DNA of 7,330 nucleotides from positions 1 through 7,330 of the forward strand of contig JAOPWI010000272.1 of NCBI GenBank assembly GCA_025965755.1, read 5' to 3'. The first letter of the stretch is position 1, and every line of letters begins with the position of its first letter. The notes beneath the pieces were generated by a model that worked only from the letters and a program-made list of their open reading frames with translations, ran no database searches and was not told the DNA's origin. This stretch comes from Frankiales bacterium. GTDB lineage: Bacteria > Actinomycetota > Actinomycetes > Mycobacteriales > SCTD01. Positions 1 to 6,178 of the stretch are shown here, in pieces. Made by a program: the position numbers and the translations under genes.

Positions 1-157
1 CGAGGACGAGGCTGCCCTGGCCGACGGTGCCGATCGGGCTGACCTGACCGCTGAACTGGTCGGTGCTGGTGCCCTTCTTGTCGACCATGCCGTCCGGACC
101 CTCCTGGGTCAGCTCAGACAGGCTGCCGAGGTCGTCGATGCGGGGGGCGTGGTACAT
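1..157 (-). CDS. Lasso-type RiPP precursor peptide, 3' end beyond the window
   Basis: The first 52 codons of a small peptide gene are read here; no stop occurs before the window edge, so the C terminus is missing. Residues 2-17 read YHAPRIDDLGSLSELT, which fits the actinobacterial lasso-leader pattern Y-x2-P-x-(L/I)-x3-G-x5-T exactly (Y2, P5, I7, G11, T17). In known systems the YxxP part is bound by the PqqD-like B1 protein, and Thr sits two residues before the cleavage site. The rest is rich in Gly, Ser, Thr and Asp, without Cys (DKKGTSTDQ at 26-34, then F35-S-G). ATG at 157 has a GGAGG five bases upstream. Nearby PqqD-like and asparagine-synthetase-like genes support the call. If Thr17 is at -2 the core would begin at Glu19, an unusual first residue, so a non-canonical product is possible. 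The identity as a lasso-leader peptide is strong; the chemistry of the product is inference. Confidence 0.85.
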   Translation of the reverse strand, partial: MYHAPRIDDLGSLSELTQEGPDGMVDKKGTSTDQFSGQVSPIGTVGQGSLVL

Positions 158-162
158 GTGGT

Positions 163-167
163 CCTCC
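163..167 (-). promoter_or_regulatory. Ribosome binding site of the RiPP precursor
   Basis: GGAGG on the minus strand lies five bases before the ATG at 157. It is the strongest Shine-Dalgarno match in the RiPP locus and fixes the start that places the leader Tyr at residue 2. Confidence 0.75.
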
Positions 168-198
168 AAGGGGGGCGGCTCCGGCCGACTGTGCGACG

Positions 199-204
199 AG
201 AGTA
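199..204 (-). promoter_or_regulatory. Candidate -10 element for the precursor gene
   Basis: TACTCT on the minus strand matches the actinobacterial TANNNT -10 pattern. A transcript starting about seven bases downstream would have a 5' leader of roughly 35 bases that contains the GGAGG site. No convincing -35 box is seen, which is common in actinomycetes. The element lies in the 107-base divergent gap shared with the HprK-like gene. Confidence 0.3.
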
Positions 205-248
205 CGCCCTGACTGCCGGGCGAGACCGTCCGTGCCGCACATTCACCC

Positions 249-254
249 GGAGGG
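249..254 (+). promoter_or_regulatory. Ribosome binding site deciding the start of the HprK-like gene
   Basis: GGAGGG lies ten bases before GTG at 265. The in-frame GTG at 232 has no purine-rich site before it, so 265 is preferred. The spacing is a little long but acceptable. Confidence 0.5.
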
Positions 255-264
255 ATCTTCACAC

Positions 265-1119
265 GTGGCGTCGACGACCGGTCCGCGGGGCGCCTTCGGG
301 CTCGCGCTCACGGGACTGCTCGCCGAGCACCCTGCCCTCGGCCCGGCTCCGCGGGGATGGCCGCGCTGGTCCTGGGCCTGGCGGCCGGACCTGCCGGCCG
401 GCGCCGGGGACGCCCCGGAGCAGGACCTGCGCCGCGTGCTGGACCGGGACGCGCCGGACGCCGGCCCCGGCAGCCACCTGCTCATCAACCGGCTGGCCCG
501 CAGCATCACGCTGGCCGCTCCCGACCGGCCTGGCGAGCCGGCCCTCCTGCACCCCTGGCTGACGGCCGTCGCCGGAATGCTGGCTCACGAGGCCGGGCAC
601 GACACCTGGCACGCCGGCGGGGTGGTCGTGGCCGGGCGACTGTGGGCGGTTCTGGGCGCCCGGGAGTCCGGCAAGAGCACCCTGCTCGCGGCCTGGCAGC
701 GCCGGGGGCTGCTCTCCAGCGCCGACGACCTGGTGGTCGTTCATCAGGGCACCGCCCTGAACGGCCCGGCCACCGTCGACCTGCGCGAGCCCGCTGCCCG
801 GGCCCTGGACGCCGGTGAGCGGGTCGAGCTGCTGCCCGGGCGGGTGCGCTGGCGCGTGACCGGGCCGCCGCCGCCGGCCGAGCTGCCCTTCGCGGGGTTC
901 GTTCTGCCGCAGTGGGGCGATCCCGGGATTTGCCCCGTGCCCGCGGCAGAGCGCCTGCGCCTGCTCCTGCAGCACAGCTACACCTCACCGCTGACCGGGC
1001 GGGAGTTGCGCCTGCTCGAGCTCACCGCGCTGCCGATGCTGGCCTGGACCCGCCCCAGGGACCTGACCCGGGTGCAGGAGAGCGTCGACGCCCTGCACGC
1101 GGCGCTGGGGCGCGCCTAG
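265..1119 (+). CDS. HPr kinase-like P-loop protein of a lasso-type RiPP locus
   Basis: This 284-residue protein resembles the HprK-like kinases encoded beside lasso-peptide genes. With GTG 265 as start, the core is at about residues 110-165. HAGG at 116-119 begins a short beta segment, followed by the Walker A loop GARESGKST at 131-139 and then SSADDLVVV, whose Asp-Asp pair (154-155) matches the acidic pair that follows the P-loop in HPr kinase/phosphorylase. The N-terminal hundred residues and the C-terminal part (from about 160) show no motif I recognise, and the classical HprK phosphorylase signature is absent, so phosphorylation of HPr itself is unlikely. By family knowledge, an HprK homologue phosphorylates the C-terminal Ser of the lasso peptide paeninodin; a similar tailoring role is inferred here. 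The gene diverges from the precursor and converges on the synthetase gene, sharing a CTAG at their ends. GTG 232 would add 11 residues but lacks a ribosome site. Confidence 0.8.
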   Translation: MASTTGPRGAFGLALTGLLAEHPALGPAPRGWPRWSWAWRPDLPAGAGDAPEQDLRRVLDRDAPDAGPGSHLLINRLARSITLAAPDRPGEPALLHPWLTAVAGMLAHEAGHDTWHAGGVVVAGRLWAVLGARESGKSTLLAAWQRRGLLSSADDLVVVHQGTALNGPATVDLREPAARALDAGERVELLPGRVRWRVTGPPPPAELPFAGFVLPQWGDPGICPVPAAERLRLLLQHSYTSPLTGRELRLLELTALPMLAWTRPRDLTRVQESVDALHAALGRA

Positions 1120-2261
1120 GCCGCCTGGCTGCGCAGCCAGGCGTCCTGGAGCAGCAGCATCGTCGGGTAGTGCGACGAGGGCCCCGACCACAGCGCGCGC
1201 AGGGCGTCGCGGTCGACGTAGTGCGAGCGGACGTGGTCGATCGCCTCGCCCTGCCGAAAGCCCAGCGTCGGCTCCCGGTCGACCGCCTCGTCGAAGAACG
1301 CCTTGCTCGAGCGCGTGAGCACCGGCTCCGGCAGCAGGTCGCCGAACAGCCTGGTCATGGCCGCCGACCGGCCGCCGAGGCCGCCCCGGCCCCCGGCGGC
1401 GCCGAGCGCGGCGAGCACGTCGCGGTCCAGGAACGGGTTGTGCACGACGACGTCGTGGTCCGCCGACAGCGTGTCCAGCGCCGCGCGGATGTGGGCGAAC
1501 ACCCGCTGGCGGGCGAAGTTGGCCAGCTCGGCGGCCCAGCCGCTGTGCTCCGGAATGCTGCAGGCGGCGCCGCGCCGGCCGACCAGCTCGCGGGCCAGCG
1601 GCGTCAGCCACGGCAGGCTGCCGATCCGCCGGCGCAGGACGGTGCGCCGGTAGGTGCGGGGCAGCAGCACGCCGGCCGCCAGGTGCTTGAGCTCGCGCCG
1701 GGTCGGCCGCTGCAGGCCGGCGAGCACCCGGGCGGTCGGCATCGCGCCACTGGAGCCGAGGACCTCGTCGCCGCCGATGCCGGTCACCAGCGAGCCGCCG
1801 GTGGCCACCTCCAGCAGGGGCACCTGCATGTACGCGTTGGCCGGGGCCAGCAGCCCGTGGCGCCGCAGCACGGCGGCGGCCACCGGACCGGTGACGCCCA
1901 GCTCGTCCCGTACCGGCAGGCGCACCCCCTCGTCCAGCCCGAGGTGGTCCAGGACCAGCTGCTGCCACTCGCGCTCGTCGGCGTCCGGGCTGCCGACCAC
2001 GTCCAGAGTCACCGGAACCGGAAGCGGCAGCCCCTCGCGCCGGGCCACCGCGACGGCGACGGCGAGCACGGCCGAGCTGTCCCGCCCACCGGAGAAGCTC
2101 ACGAACAGCGGGGGGCGCAGCAGGCCGCGCAGCACCGCCTGCTCGAAGGCCGCTCGCGGGGCGAGCGTCGCCCGGGGCAGCGGGAGCGCGCCGGAGTGGT
2201 GCCCGAGCGGACCGCCGGCGGCGATCTCCAGCGGGTCCAGCGGCGGCAGCGGAGCCGTCAT
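1116..2261 (-). CDS. Asparagine synthetase-like protein (lasso cyclase C homologue), synthetase domain only
   Basis: This 381-residue protein corresponds to the C-terminal ATP-pyrophosphatase domain of asparagine synthetase B. The PP-loop SGGRDSS is at 57-63, a second nucleotide-site motif GIGGDE at 161-166, and the family's PFLDRDV segment at 276-282; SSKAFFDEAV at 318-327 lies near the usual C-terminal catalytic lysine. Lasso cyclases of the McjC type use this fold to adenylate an Asp or Glu side chain of the core, which is then attacked by the N-terminal amine. Unlike those proteins, usually above 500 residues, this one has no N-terminal glutaminase-like domain: only about 50 residues precede the PP-loop. 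The start cannot move far upstream because ATG 2261 overlaps the pqqD-like stop (ATGA), and no Shine-Dalgarno is seen, pointing to coupled translation. The gene ends tail-to-tail with the HprK-like gene. Role in RiPP cyclisation is inferred from family and neighbours. Confidence 0.85.
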   Translation of the reverse strand: MTAPLPPLDPLEIAAGGPLGHHSGALPLPRATLAPRAAFEQAVLRGLLRPPLFVSFSGGRDSSAVLAVAVAVARREGLPLPVPVTLDVVGSPDADEREWQQLVLDHLGLDEGVRLPVRDELGVTGPVAAAVLRRHGLLAPANAYMQVPLLEVATGGSLVTGIGGDEVLGSSGAMPTARVLAGLQRPTRRELKHLAAGVLLPRTYRRTVLRRRIGSLPWLTPLARELVGRRGAACSIPEHSGWAAELANFARQRVFAHIRAALDTLSADHDVVVHNPFLDRDVLAALGAAGGRGGLGGRSAAMTRLFGDLLPEPVLTRSSKAFFDEAVDREPTLGFRQGEAIDHVRSHYVDRDALRALWSGPSSHYPTMLLLQDAWLRSQAA

Positions 2262-2518
2262 GCGGTCGTGAGCAGAGCCCGCTCACGCAGCGTGACCAGG
2301 AAGGCGGCGACGTCCGCGGCGGCCTGCTCCGGCGGCAGGGCGAACCTGCTGACGAGCCGCTCCACCAGCGCCGGCTCGTCGGCGCCCTCGACGAGCAGCG
2401 GCCAGAGCACCGTGCCCGCGCCGTTGACCTTGAGGTAGCGCGAGCTGCGCAGGTCCAGGACGACCAGCTCGCTCTCGACCTCGCGCCAGATCACGTCGTC
2501 ACCGCGCAGCTTCACCAC
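2258..2518 (-). CDS. PqqD-like leader-recognition protein (lasso B1 homologue)
   Basis: A small protein of 86 residues matches the PqqD/RRE fold, which binds RiPP leader peptides and presents them to the processing enzymes. Visible hallmarks are WREVESELVVLDL at 11-23, then YLKVNGAGTVLW at 28-39 (the YxxxNxxGxxxW motif typical of PqqD) and a C-terminal helix pair ending in LRERALLTTA. In lasso systems this is the B1 half of the split protease and recognises the YxxP motif present in the precursor at the left edge. The start is uncertain: GTG 2518 and GTG 2515 both give the expected N terminus, GTG 2545 would add nine residues, and none has a clear ribosome site. The frame is open further upstream, but that part overlaps the metH end and does not look like PqqD. 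It sits 31 bases after the metH stop, and its own stop overlaps the start of the synthetase gene, so the two form one unit. Confidence 0.85.
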   Translation of the reverse strand: MVKLRGDDVIWREVESELVVLDLRSSRYLKVNGAGTVLWPLLVEGADEPALVERLVSRFALPPEQAAADVAAFLVTLRERALLTTA

Positions 2519-2549
2519 GCGGCCCAGGCTACGGCTTGCGCCCACCGCC

Positions 2550-5153
2550 TCAGACCGCGAAGTAGGTCGCCTCCGGGTGGTGCAGCACGATCGCGCTGGT
2601 CGACTGCTCCGGAGTGAGCTGGTGCTCCTCGGACAGCTCGACACCGATCCGCTGCCACTCCAGCAGGTCCTGCACCTTGTCCTGGTCCTCGATGTTGGGG
2701 CAGGCCGGATAGCCCCACGAGTAGCGAGCGCCCCGGTAGGTCAGCTTGGACAGCTTGCTCTGGAGATCGCCGGTGTCCTCGGCGGCGAAGCCCAGCTCGG
2801 ACCGGATGCGGGCGTGCCACATCTCGGCCAGCGCCTCGGTGAGCTGCACCGACAGGCCGTGCAGCTCGAGGTACTCGCGGTAGGCGTTTCTGGCGAACAG
2901 CTCGCCGGTGACCTCGCTGACGTGCTGGCCCATGGTCACGACCTGGAAGGCGACCACGTCCGGCTCGCCCGACTCCTGCGCGCGGAAGTAGTCGGCCAGG
3001 CACAGCCGCCGGTCGCGGCGCTGCCGGGGGAAGGTGAAGCGGCAACGCTCGGTGCCGGACTGCGGGTCGAGAACGATGAGGTCCTCGCCCTTGGACACGG
3101 CGGGAAAGTAGCCGTGCACGACGGCGGCGTGCATCGTGCCCTCGGCCTGGACGCGGGCGAGCAGCTCGCGCAGCCGCGGCCGGCCCTCGGTCTCCACCAG
3201 CTCCTCGTACGACGGGCCGTCGCCTCCCCGCGAGCCGCGCAGGCCCCACTGGCCGAGGAACAGCGCCCGCTCGTCCAGCCAGGAGCTGTAGTCGGCCAGC
3301 GCGATGCCCTTGGACACCCGCGAGCCCCAGAACGGCGGCGTGGGCACGACGTTGTCGGCGGCGATGTCGGACCGGGTGACCGGCTCGGGCTCGACCTCGT
3401 TGGCCTTGCGGGCCTCGTTGATGGCCCGGGAGCGGGCGTGACGGGCCTTGCGCTCGGCGTCCTTGGCAGCCCGCTCGGCCGACACCTCCGGGGCGACCTC
3501 GCCGCGCTTGACGGCCATCAGCTCGTCCATGAGGCGCAGGCCCTCGAAGGCGTCGCGGGCGTAGCGGACGTCGCCGTCGAAGACCTCCCCGAGGTCCTGC
3601 TCGACGTAGGCCCGGGTGAGCGCCGCGCCGCCGAGGATGACCGGATAGCGCTGGGCGATGCCCCGGGTGTTCATCTCCAGCAGGTTCTCCTTCATGACCA
3701 CCGTGGACTTGACCAGCAGGCCGGACATGCCGACCACGTCGACCTGGTGCGCCTCGGCGGCCTCCAGGATCGCCGTCACCGGCTGCTTGATGCCGATGTT
3801 GACGACGTCGTAGCCGTTGTTGGTCAGGATGATGTCCACGAGGTTCTTGCCGATGTCGTGGACGTCACCCTTGACGGTGGCCAGCACGATCTTGCCCTTG
3901 CCCGCGTCGTCCTCGGCCTTCTCCATGAACGGCTCGAGGTAGGCCACCGCGGTCTTCATGACCTCGGCGGACTGCAGCACGAACGGCAGCTGCATCTCGC
4001 CCGAGCCGAAGAGCTCGCCCACGACCTTCATGCCGGCCAGCAGGGTGTCGTTGACGATCTGCAGCGGCTTCTGCCCGCCGGCCATCGCCTCGTCGAGGTC
4101 GGCCTCGAGCCCGTTCTTCTCGCCGTCGATGATGCGGCGCTGCAGCCGCTCGTCCAGCGGCAGCTCCATGAGGATCTCGTTGCGTGTCTTGCCGCCGGTG
4201 TCGGCCTCGACGCCCTCGAACAGGTCGAGGTAGGCGATCAGCGGGTCATAGCCCTCGCGCCGCCGGTCATAGACCAGGTCCAGCGCGGTCTCCCGCTGGT
4301 CGTCCGGAATCCGGTTCATCGGCAGGATCTTGCTGGCGTGCACGATCGCGCTGGTCAGGCCGGCCTTCTGGCACTCGTGCAGGAAGACGGAGTTGAGGAC
4401 CACGCGGGCCGCCGGCTTGAGGCCGAAGGAGATGTTGGACAGGCCGAGAGTGGTGCCGACGTTCGGCCGGCGCTGCTTGAGCAGCTTGATGGCCTCGATC
4501 GTCTCGATGCCGTCGCGCCGGGACTCCTCCTGGCCGGTGGCCAGCGTGAAGGTCAGGCAGTCGACGAGGATGTCGCCCTCGCGCAGCCCGTACTCCCCCA
4601 CCAGCGCGTCCACGGTGCGCTCGGCGATCGCCACCTTCTTCTCGGCCGTGCGGGCCTGGCCCTCCTCGTCGATCGTCAGGGTGACGACTGCCGCGCCGTG
4701 CTCCTTGACGATCGGCATGATCTTGCGGAAGCGGCTGTCCGGACCGTCGCCGTCCTCGAAGTTCACCGAGTTGATGACGGCGCGCCCGCCGAGGCACTCC
4801 AGGCCGGCCTCGATGACCGGCGGCTCGGTGGAGTCGAGCATGATCGGCAGGGTGCTGGCGGTGGCCAGCCGGGACGCGGCGTCGCGCATGTCGATCGCGC
4901 CGTCGCGGCCGACGTAGTCGACGCAGAGGTCGATCATGTTCGCGCCCTCGCGCACGGCCTCCCGGCCGATGTCGACGACCTTCTCCCAGTCGGCGGCGAT
5001 GAGCGCCTCGCGGAACGCCTTGGAGCCGTTGGTGTTGGTGCGCTCGCCGACCATCAGCACGCCGGCGTCGGGCACGAACGGCACGGCCGAGTACAGCGAC
5101 GCGGCGGACGGCTCCACCACGGGCGTCCGCGTCGGGACGGCGCGGCCGCGCAC
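2550..5153 (-). CDS. metH: MetH C-terminal fragment: folate, cobalamin and activation domains
   Basis: The part after the internal stop could encode 867 residues from GTG 5153, the first possible start downstream of the TAA; no clear ribosome site was identified for it, so expression is doubtful. In this numbering GVLMVGERTNTNGSK at 31-45 opens the pterin-binding barrel, with DSTEPPVIEAG (107-117) and INSVNFEDG (127-135) typical of it. The cobalamin module has GDVHDIGKN at 429-437, where His432 would be the lower axial cobalt ligand, with Asp430 and Ser477 (GMSG) completing the triad. The activation domain carries RYSWGYPACPN at 810-820, the AdoMet-binding signature, and runs to the natural C terminus. 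All catalytic features past the homocysteine domain appear intact. The next gene on this strand, pqqD-like, begins 31 bases after the stop. Confidence 0.8.
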   Translation of the reverse strand: MRGRAVPTRTPVVEPSAASLYSAVPFVPDAGVLMVGERTNTNGSKAFREALIAADWEKVVDIGREAVREGANMIDLCVDYVGRDGAIDMRDAASRLATASTLPIMLDSTEPPVIEAGLECLGGRAVINSVNFEDGDGPDSRFRKIMPIVKEHGAAVVTLTIDEEGQARTAEKKVAIAERTVDALVGEYGLREGDILVDCLTFTLATGQEESRRDGIETIEAIKLLKQRRPNVGTTLGLSNISFGLKPAARVVLNSVFLHECQKAGLTSAIVHASKILPMNRIPDDQRETALDLVYDRRREGYDPLIAYLDLFEGVEADTGGKTRNEILMELPLDERLQRRIIDGEKNGLEADLDEAMAGGQKPLQIVNDTLLAGMKVVGELFGSGEMQLPFVLQSAEVMKTAVAYLEPFMEKAEDDAGKGKIVLATVKGDVHDIGKNLVDIILTNNGYDVVNIGIKQPVTAILEAAEAHQVDVVGMSGLLVKSTVVMKENLLEMNTRGIAQRYPVILGGAALTRAYVEQDLGEVFDGDVRYARDAFEGLRLMDELMAVKRGEVAPEVSAERAAKDAERKARHARSRAINEARKANEVEPEPVTRSDIAADNVVPTPPFWGSRVSKGIALADYSSWLDERALFLGQWGLRGSRGGDGPSYEELVETEGRPRLRELLARVQAEGTMHAAVVHGYFPAVSKGEDLIVLDPQSGTERCRFTFPRQRRDRRLCLADYFRAQESGEPDVVAFQVVTMGQHVSEVTGELFARNAYREYLELHGLSVQLTEALAEMWHARIRSELGFAAEDTGDLQSKLSKLTYRGARYSWGYPACPNIEDQDKVQDLLEWQRIGVELSEEHQLTPEQSTSAIVLHHPEATYFAV

Positions 5154-5273
5154 CCGCTCGACGACCTGGCGCAGGTGCTCGGGCGTCGTGCCGCAGCAAC
5201 CGCCGACCAGGCCGACGCCGTACTCGTCGACGAAGCCCGACAGGGCCTCGGCCAGCTGGGCCGGGCCGAGAGG

Positions 5274-6083
5274 TTAGACGGCGCCGTCCCTGCCCAGCTC
5301 CGGCAGGCCGGCGTTGGGCATCACCGACAGCGGCACGGTGGCGTGCCGGGACAGGTAGCGCAGGTGCTCGGCCATCTCGCCGGGGCCGGTCGCGCAGTTC
5401 ATCCCGATCACGTCGATGCCGAGCGGCTCGAGCGCGGTGAGCGCCGCGCCGATCTCCGAGCCCAGGAGCATGGTGCCGGTGAGCTCGACCGTGACCTGGG
5501 CGATGAGCGCGACCCGGATCCCGGTGACCTCCATCGCCCGCTTGGCGCCGACGATCGCGGCCTTGGTCTGCAGCAGGTCCTGGCTGGTCTCGACGAGGAT
5601 CCCGTCGACGCCGCCCTCGATCATGGCCTCGCACTGCTCCTGATAGCCGTCACGGAGCAGTGCGTACGGGGCGTGGCCCAGCGTCGGCAGCTTCGTGCCC
5701 GGCCCGACCGAGCCGATGACCCAGCGGGGCCGCTCGGGGGTCGCCCAGGCGTCGGCGGACTCACGGGCGATGCGGGCGCCGGCCAGTGCGGTCTCGCGGA
5801 TCCGCTCGGGGATGTCGTACTCGTTGAGCGCCGCCCAGTTGCTGCCGAACGTGTTGGTCTCGACCGCGTCGCAACCCGCCTGGAAGTAGGCGTCGTGCAC
5901 CGACCGGACGACATCGGGGCGGGTGACGTTGAGCACCTCGTTGCAGCCCTCGTGGCCCTGGAAGTCACCGTCCACCGACAGGTCGTGAGCCTGCAGCATC
6001 GTGCCCATCGCGCCGTCGGCCACGACGACGCGCTCACGCAGCGCAGCCAGCAGGTCAGGACGGGGGAAAGGCGAGGCGGTCAC
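5274..6083 (-). CDS. metH: MetH N-terminal fragment: homocysteine methyltransferase domain, truncated
   Basis: The 269 residues before the internal TAA hold most of the homocysteine-binding barrel. ADGAMGTMLQ at 22-31 is the family's opening motif; ETNTFGSN at 75-82 and MNCATGP at 228-234 follow, the latter with Cys230 as the first of the three zinc ligands. The other two ligands, the Cys-Cys pair of GGCCGTTPEH (296-297 in the uninterrupted numbering), lie beyond the stop. This fragment alone should therefore not bind the catalytic zinc or activate homocysteine. Start is GTG 6083, which directly gives the MTASPFPRPDLL N terminus; it has no Shine-Dalgarno but lies six bases after a TANNNT element, fitting leaderless translation. 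Confidence 0.85.
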   Translation of the reverse strand: MTASPFPRPDLLAALRERVVVADGAMGTMLQAHDLSVDGDFQGHEGCNEVLNVTRPDVVRSVHDAYFQAGCDAVETNTFGSNWAALNEYDIPERIRETALAGARIARESADAWATPERPRWVIGSVGPGTKLPTLGHAPYALLRDGYQEQCEAMIEGGVDGILVETSQDLLQTKAAIVGAKRAMEVTGIRVALIAQVTVELTGTMLLGSEIGAALTALEPLGIDVIGMNCATGPGEMAEHLRYLSRHATVPLSVMPNAGLPELGRDGAV

Positions 6084-6089
6084 CCGTCG

Positions 6090-6095
6090 AGTCTA
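6090..6095 (-). promoter_or_regulatory. -10 element of a likely leaderless metH transcript
   Basis: TAGACT on the minus strand fits TANNNT and ends exactly six bases before the metH GTG at 6083, so transcription should start at or next to the first base of the start codon. There is no Shine-Dalgarno before this GTG. Both facts fit the leaderless mRNAs common in actinomycetes. No -35 box is evident, and I see no cobalamin riboswitch in the short upstream gap. Confidence 0.5.
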
Positions 6096-6140
6096 CCGGC
6101 GGGGCGGGCACGGCTCCGGCGCTGCGGCCGGCGCGGGCGG

Positions 6141-6146
6141 TAGGTT
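6141..6146 (+). promoter_or_regulatory. Candidate -10 element for the usp-hydrolase pair
   Basis: TAGGTT fits TANNNT on the plus strand and would give a 5' leader of about 26 bases containing the GGAGG site of the universal stress protein gene. It lies in the 95-base gap shared with the divergent metH promoter. No clear -35 match is present. Confidence 0.35.
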
Positions 6147-6168
6147 CGCGCCGACTGCCAGCCGTGAC

Positions 6169-6173
6169 GGAGG
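6169..6173 (+). promoter_or_regulatory. Ribosome binding site deciding the usp start
   Basis: GGAGG lies five bases before GTG 6179. A longer frame would begin at GTG 6164, but that codon is upstream of this site, so 6179 is the better start. Confidence 0.7.
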
Positions 6174-6178
6174 ACCCT

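Larger units (their letters stand above)
2550..6083 (-). pseudogene. metH: Cobalamin-dependent methionine synthase interrupted by one in-frame stop
   Basis: Read through the stop, this locus gives a 1177-position MetH of normal length and domain order: homocysteine methyltransferase (about 1-320), methyltetrahydrofolate-binding (about 340-610), cobalamin-binding cap and Rossmann domains (about 650-860), and the AdoMet-dependent activation domain (about 900-1177). The enzyme moves a methyl group from 5-methyltetrahydrofolate through cobalamin to homocysteine, making methionine in the cytoplasm. Codon 270 is TAA (5276-5274) in the context DGAV-stop-PLGPAQLAEAL; relatives have Tyr there, so a single TAC to TAA change would explain it. 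The frame is otherwise open and all motifs look intact, which suggests a very recent mutation or a sequence error rather than an old decayed gene. The product would be split into 269 residues and, if reinitiated, up to 867. Identity as metH is near certain; loss of function is inference. Confidence 0.85.

Noticed and set aside
149..562. Plus-strand frame of 137 codons overlapping the start of the HprK-like gene
   Set aside because: The Arg/Thr/Pro-rich translation has no motif and conflicts with the HprK-like frame, which has a P-loop.
912..2438. Plus-strand frame of 508 codons and the minus-strand frame at 985-2286
   Set aside because: Both overlap the synthetase-like gene, are rich in Arg/Ala/Pro/Gly with no domain, and are codon-bias shadows.
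2519..2549. Possible terminator between metH and the pqqD-like gene
   Set aside because: Only very short imperfect inverted repeats are present and no T-rich tract follows, so no terminator can be supported.
2519..2644. Upstream extension of the pqqD-like frame into metH
   Set aside because: The added residues are Ser/Arg-rich, overlap the conserved metH C terminus in another frame and do not resemble PqqD.
2577..6143. Very long open frame of 1188 codons on the plus strand, antisense to metH
   Set aside because: It mirrors metH in a GC-rich genome where stop codons are rare in the opposite frame. The translation has low-complexity Leu/Val/Asp/His content and no recognisable domain, while the minus strand encodes clear MetH motifs.
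6084..6178. Possible cobalamin or SAM riboswitch before metH
   Set aside because: The gap to the divergent usp gene is only 95 bases, no B12-box-like or SAM-box-like sequence is visible, and the metH transcript appears leaderless.
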